Shown: positions 27,666 through 36,659, counted from the stretch's first letter. The stretch: DNA of 64,000 nt from Mariniphaga sp041687255 (GCA_041687255.1 JAWLCL010000018.1:29978-93977); one strand, 5' to 3'. Program-made: numbers and translations. The notes: generated from the sequence alone by a model not told the origin.

Positions 27666-30287
27666 ATGAAGGTAGTAAAAACATTAGTAATCCTTTTTCT
27701 TCTTGCCCACACAACTCATGTCTTTTCCCAAAACCGGGAAATAATGCTGCACGATGAATGGCAAGCCAAACGTGCAGGTGAAATCCCGGTTGACGGCACG
27801 GTAATATCATCTGTTGACTTTGAACCAACCGGATGGATGAAAGCCGTCGTTCCGGGCACAGTTTTAACAACCCTTCTTCATAATGGAGTGTTCCCTGATC
27901 CGTTTATCGGAATGAACAATGAATTGATTCCTGACATCTACAATACTGGTGCAGAATTTTACACCTATTGGTTCCGCAAGGAGTTTACCGTACCCGAATT
28001 ACAACCCGATCAGCAGGTGTGGCTAAAGTTCAGAGGGATTAATTATTCTGCCGATGTTTTCATGAATGGACATCGCATCAGCCACGATACCCATAAGGGA
28101 ATGTTCCTGAGGCAAAAATACCGGATTACTCCATATCTGAATTCAAATGAACCAAACATTATTGCCGTAATTGTGCATCCTCCCGATCCTGTGGGCGAAG
28201 CCAACGGCGGACAAGGCGGCGATGGCACCATAGCACGGTCGGTAACCCAGCAGTGCACACCCGGCTGGGATTGGGTTTGCCCTGTCCGGGATCGAAATAC
28301 CGGAATCTGGGACCAGGTTTCACTGGAAATAACCGGAGCAGTTGATCTGCGCCACCCCTTTGTAAAAACCCGGGTGCCTGGTGAACGTCTTCCCGGCATC
28401 AAACAGCAGCCGGCATTTATTGATATATCCGCAGAACTGGTCAATACCACCGACGAAGTTCAAAAAGGAACACTTACTACCGAGATTGAAGGCAGAAAAT
28501 TTAATCTGCCGGTAATAATTGAACCGAACGATGTGCTGAATGTTTCCTTACCGGAAATTAAAATCGAAAACCCAAGGCTCTGGTGGCCAAATGGTATGGG
28601 CCCGGCCAACCTTTATGATCTGCAGTTGCAGTTTGAACAAAACGGAGCGGTAACCGATGCCGATGCCTTCCGGTTTGGCATTCGCGAAAACAGTACTCTG
28701 TTCGATGAAAAAACAGGTGCCCGTGTATTCCTTGTGAATGGTCAAAAAATATTTATAAAAGGTGGAAACTGGATTTCTTCCGACCTCCTGCTGCGCCATT
28801 CACCCGAACGGTATGAGGCAGAAGTGCGTATGCATGCAGATATGAACATGAATATGATACGCATCTGGGGTGGCTCCATAACCGAACGCCCTGAATTTTA
28901 TGAAGCCTGCGATAAGCATGGAATGCTGGTATGGCAGGACTTATGGGTAACGGGCGATTGCAACGGCCGTTGGTTCGACCCCCGTAAAAAAGAGTCGCAG
29001 GCACGGCGACAGGCCTATCCCGACAACCATTCCCTGTTTATTAATTCGGTTATCGACCAGGTGAAAATGCTGCGTAACCATCCAAGCCTCTACATGTGGT
29101 GCGGTGGAAATGAATTTCCGCCACCGGAGAACATCAATGAACAACTCGCCGATGAGATTTTTCCTAAATACGATGGTACACGCTACTATCTGAATGAATC
29201 AACCTCGTCCGATCTTGCCCGCAATACCATCGGTGGCCCCGGCGATGGCCCATACGGCATCCAAAATCCTGCACGGTTCTTCAATACTCCCTCCTACCCT
29301 TTCAATCCGGAAATCGGCTCCATAGGAATGCCCAATGTGGAAACAATGCGCAGGATGATGAATGAAAAGGATTTGGAACCTCCCGTTAACGATCGCCCAA
29401 ACCGCGTGTGGCAATATCATAAGTACATCGGATACGGCCAAACCATTGAGAATTTTGGAGAGATTAAGGGCATCGACGATTTCTGCAAAAAGGCGCAGGT
29501 GGTAAATTATGAACAATACCGCGCCCTCCAGGAAGGATTCAATGCAGGAATGTGGAACATGTATACCGGAATGCTGGTGTGGAAAAACCAAAATCCCTGG
29601 ACTTCCCTTCGAGGGCAGTTCTACGACATCTTTCTCGACCAGACAGGTGGCTTTTACGGCTATATGCAAGGAGCAAAACCACTCCATATCCAGCTAAACC
29701 TGAACGATTCATCCATATGTGTGGTAAACCAGACACTTTTTGATGCCGGAAACTTCACTGCTGAAGCTCATCTTTTCGATTTGAAGGGAAACCTGTTGAA
29801 CCAACAGAAATTTGAGGTGCAGGCAACAGCAAACTCAACGGAAATTACAGGAAAAGCTGACGTTTCCAAAAGACCGGAAGGGTTATATTTCTTGAGATTA
29901 CTTCTGAAAAACAACACGGGTGAAACAGTGGATGAAAACCTTTACTGGCTTACCAACAGCCCTGAAGATTTGCAAGACCTGGAAGAGTTAAATCCTGCAT
30001 CAATTCAAATGAATACAGGCAAAGATAAGGAAGGTGCACATATGCTGACGTTAAAAAATGAAGGACAGGAAACGGCATTCTTTATTCGCTTAAAAGTAGT
30101 GAATGAAGAAAGTAGTGAACTGGTGTTGCCGGTATTTTTTGAAGACAACTACATCACTTTGTTTCCCGGAGAACAGCGAAAACTTAACATTGACACAACC
30201 CTCCATTTCAAAAATAGCAAATCCGGAAACCTGATACTTCAGGCAGAACCATTTAATGGCGGCATAATAAGCTTACCAATAAATTGA
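27666..30287 (+). CDS. GH2 glycosidase resembling mannosylglycoprotein endo-beta-mannosidase
   Basis: 873 residues, exported (signal peptide to about HVFSQ, residue 21). Domains in order are jelly-roll, Ig, TIM barrel (about 340-650) and C-terminal beta domains. Acid/base Glu483 is in CGGNE, and the likely nucleophile is Glu549 in NPEIGSIGMPN. The barrel end 'NPWTSLRGQFYD' with 'DQTGGFYGYMQGAKPLHIQ' strongly recalls plant endo-beta-mannosidase (EC 3.2.1.152), which cuts Man-beta1,4-GlcNAc while alpha-mannoses are still attached. Exo-beta-glucosaminidases of GH2 share part of this pattern, so that is the main alternative. It is the last gene of the co-directional block. Confidence 0.85.
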   Translation: MKVVKTLVILFLLAHTTHVFSQNREIMLHDEWQAKRAGEIPVDGTVISSVDFEPTGWMKAVVPGTVLTTLLHNGVFPDPFIGMNNELIPDIYNTGAEFYTYWFRKEFTVPELQPDQQVWLKFRGINYSADVFMNGHRISHDTHKGMFLRQKYRITPYLNSNEPNIIAVIVHPPDPVGEANGGQGGDGTIARSVTQQCTPGWDWVCPVRDRNTGIWDQVSLEITGAVDLRHPFVKTRVPGERLPGIKQQPAFIDISAELVNTTDEVQKGTLTTEIEGRKFNLPVIIEPNDVLNVSLPEIKIENPRLWWPNGMGPANLYDLQLQFEQNGAVTDADAFRFGIRENSTLFDEKTGARVFLVNGQKIFIKGGNWISSDLLLRHSPERYEAEVRMHADMNMNMIRIWGGSITERPEFYEACDKHGMLVWQDLWVTGDCNGRWFDPRKKESQARRQAYPDNHSLFINSVIDQVKMLRNHPSLYMWCGGNEFPPPENINEQLADEIFPKYDGTRYYLNESTSSDLARNTIGGPGDGPYGIQNPARFFNTPSYPFNPEIGSIGMPNVETMRRMMNEKDLEPPVNDRPNRVWQYHKYIGYGQTIENFGEIKGIDDFCKKAQVVNYEQYRALQEGFNAGMWNMYTGMLVWKNQNPWTSLRGQFYDIFLDQTGGFYGYMQGAKPLHIQLNLNDSSICVVNQTLFDAGNFTAEAHLFDLKGNLLNQQKFEVQATANSTEITGKADVSKRPEGLYFLRLLLKNNTGETVDENLYWLTNSPEDLQDLEELNPASIQMNTGKDKEGAHMLTLKNEGQETAFFIRLKVVNEESSELVLPVFFEDNYITLFPGEQRKLNIDTTLHFKNSKSGNLILQAEPFNGGIISLPIN

Positions 30288-30452
30288 AAAAAGAATGGAT
30301 TATCAGCATAAAATGAAATTCATTTGCCCAAAAATGCTTTTCAACAAGTAAGCAGGTAATCTGCAACTAATTTTTTCGGATAAAAATTAAAAACAAATAA
30401 TTTTCAGACATTTGATATTGACATTAAAAAAAAGGATTTAAACAAAGGGTAA

Positions 30453-30506
30453 GGATTAATCCGTATAGAGATGAACCGTTCAGACACTTTATCTGTTGAA
30501 AAGTGT
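30453..30506 (+). promoter_or_regulatory. Two palindromes upstream of the YhcH-family gene
   Basis: The 239-bp spacer separating this gene from the mannoside block holds a perfect 10-bp palindrome GGATTAATCC (30453-30462). It also holds an inverted repeat ACACTTT / AAAGTGT (30484-30490 and 30500-30506) with a 9-nt loop, 20 nt before the start codon. Either may be an operator or a 5'UTR hairpin. No clean TAnnTTTG element was found. Confidence 0.3.
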
Positions 30507-30526
30507 AAACCATAAATAATAAAGAA

Positions 30527-31174
30527 ATGAAGGTTCAAACATTACTCATACTTGCAATTTCGATTATAATGGCAGCATGCAACAATAAAAGAAGTGACTC
30601 ACCTGCCGAATGGACCGAGCAGGAAATCACCGAGTGGTTTTCGGAAGGTGAATGGAAACATGGTTTTGAAGTCACCCCCGATGAATCCGTTAATCAGGGA
30701 GAAATGGCAATTCGTTACTACAGGGACCAGGAATTATGGGAAAAAGCCTTTACGTTCCTTGCCGAAGAGAACCTGGAGGAACTCGATACAGGACGTCATG
30801 ATATTGAGGGGTCCGATGTATATGTGATGGTAAATGAGTACTTACCCAAAGAACAGGATTCTGTGCAGTTTGAGGCGCACAGGGAGTATGCCGACATACA
30901 ATATGTAGTTTCGGGGCAGGAACAGATAAGCATAGTTCCCATCGATGAAACTGTGGTTACCGAAGCATACGATGATGAAAAAGATGTCATGTTTTTATCG
31001 GCAATCGATGCAGTCGACCGGGTAGCTTCTCCCGATAAGTTCTTCGTGTTCTTCCCAAATGATGCCCACAGGCCTTCTGTAAGAGTAAACCCCAACGACA
31101 GTGCTCAGGTCAAAAAGATTGTGGTAAAAGTTAAACTGAATGGTGTTCCTATGGAACAGGAACCGCAACCTTGA
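30527..31174 (+). CDS. YhcH/YjgK/YiaL (NanQ-like) family lipoprotein
   Basis: 215 residues. An N-terminal signal ending in lipobox MAAC (Cys18) is followed by a helical spacer and a YhcH-type beta-barrel from about residue 70. Family landmarks are 'FEAHREYADIQYVVSG' near 119-134, 'MFLSA' and 'FFVFFPNDAHRPSV' with the conserved His near the C-terminus. Characterised members are cytoplasmic proteins of about 150 residues tied to sialic acid or other sugar metabolism (NanQ is a sialic acid anomerase). Here the domain is apparently outside the inner membrane, which is odd. Its position behind the mannoside operon hints at a role with capped N-glycans. No other sialic acid gene is seen. Confidence 0.8.
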   Translation: MKVQTLLILAISIIMAACNNKRSDSPAEWTEQEITEWFSEGEWKHGFEVTPDESVNQGEMAIRYYRDQELWEKAFTFLAEENLEELDTGRHDIEGSDVYVMVNEYLPKEQDSVQFEAHREYADIQYVVSGQEQISIVPIDETVVTEAYDDEKDVMFLSAIDAVDRVASPDKFFVFFPNDAHRPSVRVNPNDSAQVKKIVVKVKLNGVPMEQEPQP

Positions 31175-31222
31175 CATTCTCCTGCCTCTCCATGTAATTT
31201 TAAAAAAATTATATAAGAAAAA

Positions 31223-31244
31223 AGGGCAGCTCATCAGCTGCCCT
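31223..31244. terminator. Hairpin after the YhcH-family gene, possible terminator
   Basis: A 9-bp perfect stem (AGGGCAGCT / AGCTGCCCT) has a 4-nt loop. An A run (31216-31223) lies on the left, so the T-tract is on the minus strand. On the plus strand the stem is followed by TCAAAATG. It may terminate weakly in both directions, and no minus-strand gene faces it closely. Confidence 0.5.
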
Positions 31245-31573
31245 CAAAATGTTAACCCCCAAACACACAAGCAATACAGAACGTATTGCGCTTCAAAACT
31301 AGTTAAATATTTTAAAAAGAATTGATTTGATAGAAAAAATATACAAATTCATTCTTTTTTAGAACGATTAAAAATAAGTATTGCTTCATTTAACTATTTC
31401 AACGGACTTCAATATGCTCCTGGAATGAATTATCGAAACAATTTGTAATTTAACCGGTCGATATAATTTGGTATCGATTTTTGAAATGCATATTTGTAAA
31501 CAGATAATGTTTAAAATGCCCTTGGGCAGCAATATGTGTTGTTTTTTTTCTGTGGACAAAGTACACATATATT
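31245..31573. other. Gene-free spacer before the LytTR gene
   Basis: About 330 bp, AT-rich. No credible coding frame, RNA gene or exact TAnnTTTG was found. AACAATTTGTAATTT at 31438-31452 recurs almost identically upstream of the sulfatase gene near 51034, so it may be a promoter-type element. Confidence 0.3.
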
Positions 31574-32437
31574 ATGACGATTTCAAAGTTACAGGAATAT
31601 TGCAACAAGCCTTATGATCTTATAGAGTCAAAAAAGTTTCGCTATCTGTTTGTATTGGGAATGGGCGTTTTTGTGTTCTTCTTTTTATGGGTTTTTGAAC
31701 CGTTCGGTCTTGAAAATCTAAAAGATGATGAAAAATTTTCAGTAATTGGTATTTATGCAGGTACATCCCTGTTGCTGGCTGCTTTACAGTTTCTAGTTGT
31801 ACAAAATCTGATTTTTAAAAATTACAAAGTTTGCAACACCTTTATGTGGCTTTTGCTGCACCTTGTTTTAATCGGGCTATCAAATGGACTCATTAACAGC
31901 TACCTGTGGAACGATGGCTATATAAGCTTATACTATGTTTTATATTTCCAGTGGGTGGTATTTTCAATAGGCTTTTTTCCAATTGCTCTTTTTATAACCT
32001 TACATTATGCATGGCTTATGAAACGCCGGGCCGAAAAGGCATTGGCTGTCAATGCCCGGATAACAGAAAAGCAAAAAAGAACAACAGATATTTCTGAAAC
32101 ACCTGTTTCACTGAAAGCCTACAATGGGAAAAATGCCTTTATCGGCACAATCAATCGTGTCGTAATGATTGCCTCGGCCGAGAATTACGTGGAGGTACAT
32201 TTTATCGAAAAGGAATCCGTTCAAAAGGAATTGATTCGAAACACACTGTCAAACATTGAAAAACAGTTGGCGCACCACCAGGTTTTCATAAGGTGCCATA
32301 AAAGTTACATTGTCAATAAGCAATTTGTAAAAAAAATTAAAGGAAATGCTGCAGGATATAAACTGCAATTGCGTACAGCAAATTATGAAATTCCTGTTTC
32401 ACGATCGCTCAACTCAAAAATCAAATCTGTTTTCTAA
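31574..32437 (+). CDS. Membrane-bound LytTR-family transcriptional regulator
   Basis: 287 residues. Four hydrophobic helices are seen at about 25-43, 57-82, 84-103 and 112-142. A basic linker follows, then a LytTR DNA-binding domain at about 185-287 ('VVMIASAENYVEVHF', 'LIRNTLSNIEKQL', 'RCHKSYIVNK', 'PVSRSLNSKIK'). The domain layout, a 4-helix membrane sensor fused to LytTR, is common in Bacteroidetes and acts without a separate histidine kinase. The intergenic region directly downstream carries four evenly spaced direct repeats that are good candidates for its binding site, so the secreted Ntn hydrolase gene next to it is the likely target. Confidence 0.85.
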   Translation: MTISKLQEYCNKPYDLIESKKFRYLFVLGMGVFVFFFLWVFEPFGLENLKDDEKFSVIGIYAGTSLLLAALQFLVVQNLIFKNYKVCNTFMWLLLHLVLIGLSNGLINSYLWNDGYISLYYVLYFQWVVFSIGFFPIALFITLHYAWLMKRRAEKALAVNARITEKQKRTTDISETPVSLKAYNGKNAFIGTINRVVMIASAENYVEVHFIEKESVQKELIRNTLSNIEKQLAHHQVFIRCHKSYIVNKQFVKKIKGNAAGYKLQLRTANYEIPVSRSLNSKIKSVF

Positions 32438-32455
32438 TCACACCTGCCTTTTCCA

Positions 32456-32524
32456 TTCATCCACAATTTTTCCTTTTCATCAACTATGCTTTCCCATTAA
32501 CCACAAAACCTTGCAGTTCATCAC
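32456..32524. promoter_or_regulatory. Four 9-bp direct repeats with exact 20-bp period (candidate LytTR operator)
   Basis: TTCATCCAC (32456), TTCATCAAC (32476), ATTAACCAC (32496) and GTTCATCAC (32516) begin exactly 20 bp apart. They therefore lie on nearly one face of the helix. TATATTTTG follows immediately (32525-32533), close to a TAnnTTTG -7 box. LytTR regulators are known to bind 9-bp direct repeats about two helical turns apart. The site lies between the LytTR gene and the Ntn hydrolase gene. Confidence 0.6.
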
Positions 32525-32608
32525 TATATTTTGAATGCTAAGTATTTAAGCCGTAATATTGCAGGTAAATAAACAATAGTAATCATTCTGCTTATTAATT
32601 TTATAGTC

Positions 32609-33679
32609 ATGAAAAAAATAGTAATTCTTTCATTATTGATTTTAACAGTATTTATATCAAAACCCTGCACAACCTTTACGTTTAAAACACCTGACGGCAA
32701 AATTTTCTACGGACGCAATTTTGATTTTCCAACAGGTGTGGGAATGGTTAACATCAATCAAAAAGGATTGTTAAAAACTTCATTTGTTCAGGCTCCGGAA
32801 AAAAACCTGCAGTGGCGTTCTAAATATGGGAGCATCAGTTTTAACCAAATCGGGCGTGAGTTTTCATATGGCGGTATGAATGAGGCAGGGCTGGTCATCG
32901 AACAAATGTGGCTGAATGAAGCAAAATATCCGGAATTGGATAATCGTTACGGGCTTACCGAGCTGCAATGGATTCAATACCACCTCGACAAGTCAGCCAG
33001 CGTACAGGAAGTTATCGACAGCGACACATTGTTACGCATATCTCCGCAATCAACAGCAACCTTGCATTTCCTGATAGCCGATGCCGGAGGAAACACAGCA
33101 GTAATTGAATATCTGAATGGAAAAATGCACGTATACAACAATCAAACTTTGCCTTACACTGTACTGGCAAACTGCCCTTATGAAACCTCGGCAGAATATA
33201 CACAGTTGAAAGGAAAAACCGATGGTCAGGCTTTTTCCGCCTGGACACAAAATTCTTCAGGCAGGTTTGCAAAAGCAGTGCAAATGATTGAAAACTATAC
33301 AACCCAAAATCCTGTTGACTTTGCTTACCTGGTACTCGACAGTGTATCCCAGCAGGGGAGCACACAATGGAGCATCGTTTACAACATTGAAGAAAGGAAA
33401 ATACACGTAAAAACGGAGGAAAATAAAACCATCAGGGAACTGGAAATGGCTTCCTTTTGCTTTGAACCCACCTGTTCGGATATACAACAGGCTGACATTC
33501 ATAGTGCCCTTGTCTTCCCCCTTGATTTCAGCACTTACAGTTATGAAGATAACCTGAACATACTTAACGAGGTATGTGCAAACGTTGAATTTTTAGGAAG
33601 CAATATGCCCGAAGAATCCCGCAAGGCCACAGCAGGATATGCAAAATCAGTAGTTCCATCCGGTCCGGACAATGATTGA
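32609..33679 (+). CDS. Exported linear-amide C-N hydrolase (choloylglycine hydrolase/Ntn family)
   Basis: 356 residues. A short hydrophobic leader (1-19) ends just before Cys20 in KPCTTF. In this family the Cys becomes the N-terminal nucleophile after processing, so signal cleavage would expose it. Further family marks are 'GRNFDF' near 36-41, 'SYGGMNEAGL' near 88-97 and 'FLIADAGGNTAVIEY' near 153-167. Relatives hydrolyse bile-salt amides, penicillin V, N-acyl lactones or other linear amides, and the substrate cannot be told here. Regulation by the upstream LytTR protein is suggested by the operator-like repeats in the 170-bp gap. Confidence 0.88.
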   Translation: MKKIVILSLLILTVFISKPCTTFTFKTPDGKIFYGRNFDFPTGVGMVNINQKGLLKTSFVQAPEKNLQWRSKYGSISFNQIGREFSYGGMNEAGLVIEQMWLNEAKYPELDNRYGLTELQWIQYHLDKSASVQEVIDSDTLLRISPQSTATLHFLIADAGGNTAVIEYLNGKMHVYNNQTLPYTVLANCPYETSAEYTQLKGKTDGQAFSAWTQNSSGRFAKAVQMIENYTTQNPVDFAYLVLDSVSQQGSTQWSIVYNIEERKIHVKTEENKTIRELEMASFCFEPTCSDIQQADIHSALVFPLDFSTYSYEDNLNILNEVCANVEFLGSNMPEESRKATAGYAKSVVPSGPDND

Positions 33680-33874
33680 ATTGCAGTTTATATGCAGCGC
33701 AGAAAAGAACCTGCTTTAAACTTAACGGGCCGCAGGTAAATGGCGGTGTGGCATAATCCCTGCCCCAATGTTTTAAGAGCCTCTCTGAATGTCTTTATAA
33801 GAAAAGGCCTACTTTGACGCCCGGATTATTTATTCTTATAATTCGAACGCAAATTTAACCACCCCTAATATTAC

Positions 33875-35152
33875 TTATTTTAATTTTGCAATTAATATTT
33901 TGTCAATTTTACCTCTGTCAATATCAACAATTTCAATGCTGTAATTCAAATAATTAAACTTATCGCCTATTTGCGGTACTTTATTAATATGCTCAAAAAC
34001 GAACCCTGCTACAGTAGAATATTCAATGGCTTCAAAATCTATTGTAAAATCCTGTATTAATTCATTTAGTGTTTCAACAGGTGCATCTCCATTTACCAGC
34101 ACCGATTCATCTTCCCGGGTAAAGACATCAGGTTCGTATACTTCATATTCATCCGGTATTTCACCCACAATATTTTCTATTATGTCATGCAAGGTTATTA
34201 TTCCTTCAAAACCGCCATATTCATTTACAACAAAACACATACTTTTCTTGGTATTGCGCAACATTTCAAGAACTTTTTGTGCATCTAAATTTTCTGGTAC
34301 AATAAGAGGTTCAGAAATAATATCCGTTAGGATAAAATTTTCACTGCGTGATAATGTTTTATAGAAATCTTTCAGAAACAGAACTCCAACAAAGTTATCC
34401 AGGTTATTCCTGCAACAGACAATCCTGCTGTGGTTAAAATTTTCCAGTACATTTTTTATTTCAGCGACAGGCTTTTCCACATCAATCCATTCCACATCCA
34501 GCCTGTGTGTCAGAATATGTTTTGCCTTTTTATCAGAAAAGTAGAAAACTTTTTCATGGATAACATTTTGTTCCAACTTGATAACTCCTTCTTTCGAGGC
34601 TATTTTCATCATATGTCTCAGATCTGCTTCAGTAATATTTTCCGTTTGCTTTTTTATACCAAGCACCTTGTTTATGAAATTCGTAGACGCAGACAGTAGC
34701 TTTACAAAAGGATAAAAAGCTTTGCTAAAATAATAGACTACCGGAGCAACACGTATGGCTATTTTATCCGGATCGCTTAAAGCAATTGTTTTAGGAACAA
34801 GTTCTCCAATAACTATCGAAAAATAAGTAATGATCACAACCGTTAAAAAAATAGCTATTTCATCGGAATACTTTCCAATGTAACTTATTTCCTGAAACAA
34901 AGGGGCAACATCATCAGCAATACGCATGCCCCCATAAACCCCTGTAAGGATTCCGATCAATGTAATGCCAACCTGTATAGCTGATAAAAAGGTTTCAGAA
35001 TTCTCAAGAAGTTTTAAAGCTGTTTTAGCCCCATTGCTTCCTTCGATTTTCTTTTGCTCAAGTCTTGATTTCTTACTCGAAACCAATGCAATTTCTGATA
35101 GGGCAAAAAATCCATTAATTAATATGAGAATTGCCAGTATAAGTATTTCCAT
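33875..35152 (-). CDS. CNNM/CorC (hemolysin-like, TlyC) membrane protein with CBS pair
   Basis: 425 residues. The N-terminal DUF21/CNNM domain has about four membrane helices (about 1-20, 60-80, 95-120, 130-150) with 'LINGFFALSEIALVSSKKSRLEQ', split here as LINGFFALSEIAL and the basic stretch after it. Two CBS motifs lie at about 205-325 and a CorC_HlyC (FAD-binding-like) domain closes the protein at about 340-425. The family acts in Mg/Co homeostasis, probably as transporters, and is often called hemolysin without proof. The gene is isolated, with convergent neighbours on its left. Confidence 0.92.
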   Translation of the reverse strand: MEILILAILILINGFFALSEIALVSSKKSRLEQKKIEGSNGAKTALKLLENSETFLSAIQVGITLIGILTGVYGGMRIADDVAPLFQEISYIGKYSDEIAIFLTVVIITYFSIVIGELVPKTIALSDPDKIAIRVAPVVYYFSKAFYPFVKLLSASTNFINKVLGIKKQTENITEADLRHMMKIASKEGVIKLEQNVIHEKVFYFSDKKAKHILTHRLDVEWIDVEKPVAEIKNVLENFNHSRIVCCRNNLDNFVGVLFLKDFYKTLSRSENFILTDIISEPLIVPENLDAQKVLEMLRNTKKSMCFVVNEYGGFEGIITLHDIIENIVGEIPDEYEVYEPDVFTREDESVLVNGDAPVETLNELIQDFTIDFEAIEYSTVAGFVFEHINKVPQIGDKFNYLNYSIEIVDIDRGKIDKILIAKLK

Positions 35153-35599
35153 AATTCTTTCCTGATATTCCTGTAATCAATAATGTTGGCATAATGTTCA
35201 AGTTTTTTCTAAAAATTACCAAAAGTTGAAAAAGCAAGCCAAAAATGATGCTCCTCCACCTTCCTTTTTCATTATACCTATTCCTGATCAAGACCATACC
35301 TTCGCCTAATTAAATTCAATTGCACATGGCGTTGGTATATGGAAAAAGGGATTGAAATCAGGTGCCGAAATCAATAGAAATTAATAGATATAATTCAGGC
35401 CATATTGGACAGATTACCGGTATAAACTCGCAGATAGAAACGATGTATGCTGCGAAATTTCACAACAAAAGCAACTATAGTCCCGAGGTAACGGACAGCA
35501 AATCAATCAAAAAGCAATAATTCCAGGATAATCATTATTCATTATCAGGAAATAAAAGCAGGAATCATCCGGATTTCGTTTCTAAGCCGATCCTGTAAT
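35153..35599. other. Gene-free spacer
   Basis: 447 bp between two leftward genes. No frame with coding character, no tRNA-like fold and no clear terminator were recognised. It presumably holds the promoter of the CorC-like gene at its left end. Confidence 0.4.
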
Positions 35600-36109
35600 T
35601 CATCCGGAAGCTTTACTGTCCTTTTTTCCACCTGTGCCGGGTCTTTTCTTTATAATTTTTTTTGCACGTGCAGGTTTAGCCTGCCTTTCGCACTCTTTTT
35701 TAAGGGTTTTATTCATAAGTTCGAACCCTTCCCTGGTTTTATCAATCATACCGCCCATAAAAGGAATCAATAGCCCGCTGAATTTCTCACCGTGGGTAAG
35801 GTGGGTACGCTTGCTGCTGATTTCATTCAGCAAAAAATAATGTTCCCCATCGAATATTCCCGGCAGGCCCAGCTGCCCCTTCCACCTGAACTCTTTCCCG
35901 GGTTCCGACTTTTTCACCTTCGGGTGAAAGGTCATCCCCTTCGCGTCAGGTGGTTTTAGAAAAACCTTAATTTTTTCACCTTCTCTGGCCGTACCGGAAA
36001 TGGAACGAACAAATGGATTCCACTTAGGATAACTTTCAAAGTCAGTCAACACCTGCCACACCTTTTCGGCGGTGGCCTCAATTGTAATTTCTGTTTCTAT
36101 CTGTTTCAT
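35600..36109 (-). CDS. SRPBCC/polyketide-cyclase-like lipid-binding protein
   Basis: 169 residues from ATG 36107-36109. A longer frame starting at 36208 adds 33 hydrophobic residues that look like spacer, so the internal start is preferred. The N-terminal 'ETEITIEATAEKVWQVLTDF' and 'YPKWNPFVRSISG' are the SRPBCC/START-like signature: strand, helix, then the WNPF motif. The C-terminal 25 residues are strongly basic (KKIIKKRPGTGGKK), an extension beyond the fold that might touch nucleic acid or membrane. The ligand is unknown. Confidence 0.8.
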   Translation of the reverse strand: MKQIETEITIEATAEKVWQVLTDFESYPKWNPFVRSISGTAREGEKIKVFLKPPDAKGMTFHPKVKKSEPGKEFRWKGQLGLPGIFDGEHYFLLNEISSKRTHLTHGEKFSGLLIPFMGGMIDKTREGFELMNKTLKKECERQAKPARAKKIIKKRPGTGGKKDSKASG

Positions 36110-36208
36110 GGCATTTATAATTTTAATCCGTTGGTATTCAAACACCACGCCCGATAAAGAGTTTAATAAAAAGCAGTTGTTCAGCAGGAAAAAATAACCG
36201 GCAAACAT

Positions 36209-36538
36209 TCAGGAGTACCATTTTCCTGTCGGAAAGAAATGCAGAATTTTCTTCAGGTACTTTTCCCTGAACAAATCCGGCTTAAACAAACGTACTGCCC
36301 GACTGTTCCCAGGTATCCACATCTGCTGTATCGAAATATATAATTCAAAGGCAGAAGCAGGCTTCTTCACATCAAAATGATAAACATTTACCGGCTTCTT
36401 GAATACCTGGAATGAATTCCTACTATTTTTCTTATAACCGGGGAATAACATACATTCCATAAAAAGGCACTCCTGACTTGTCCATTTTAGTGCGGCAATT
36501 TCAGAGATTTTAGGTATCCCGATGGAATGCTGATGCAA
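36209..36538 (-). CDS. Doubtful small ORF or gene remnant
   Basis: A 109-codon frame on the minus strand. The last 45 residues ('IQQMWIPGNSRAVRLFKPDLF', split as IQQMWIPGNSRAV and RLFKPDLF, then 'REKYLKKILHFFP') look more protein-like than the first half. I do not recognise the family. It ends about 100 bp before the SRPBCC gene and starts beside the REP-like repeats. It could be a decayed C-terminus of an older gene. Confidence 0.25.
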   Translation of the reverse strand: MHQHSIGIPKISEIAALKWTSQECLFMECMLFPGYKKNSRNSFQVFKKPVNVYHFDVKKPASAFELYISIQQMWIPGNSRAVRLFKPDLFREKYLKKILHFFPTGKWYS

Positions 36539-36543
36539 GGAAG

Positions 36544-36652
36544 GAAATCAGGAGGGGATGGAGGGGTGTCAACCCCTCAGCTTAAAAGCCGGAGTTATTC
36601 AGTACGGTGGGAAAATGATACTAACCGCTGATAGCAACTGCATTCCTGCGAT
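36544..36652 (+). repeat. REP/BIME-like repeat, copy A (forward)
   Basis: Imperfect ~110-bp unit with GAGGGG...CCCCTC near its start and a well-kept tail (36595-36652). The tail matches 36929-36986 at roughly 85 percent by eye, with shared core CTAACCGCTGATA. It forms an inverted pair with the next element. An open frame that crosses these units is judged spurious. Confidence 0.55.
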
Positions 36653-36659
36653 GGTATTA

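Noticed and set aside
36110..36208. N-terminal extension of the SRPBCC protein
   Set aside because: The added residues look like translated spacer, and the domain begins right after the internal Met.
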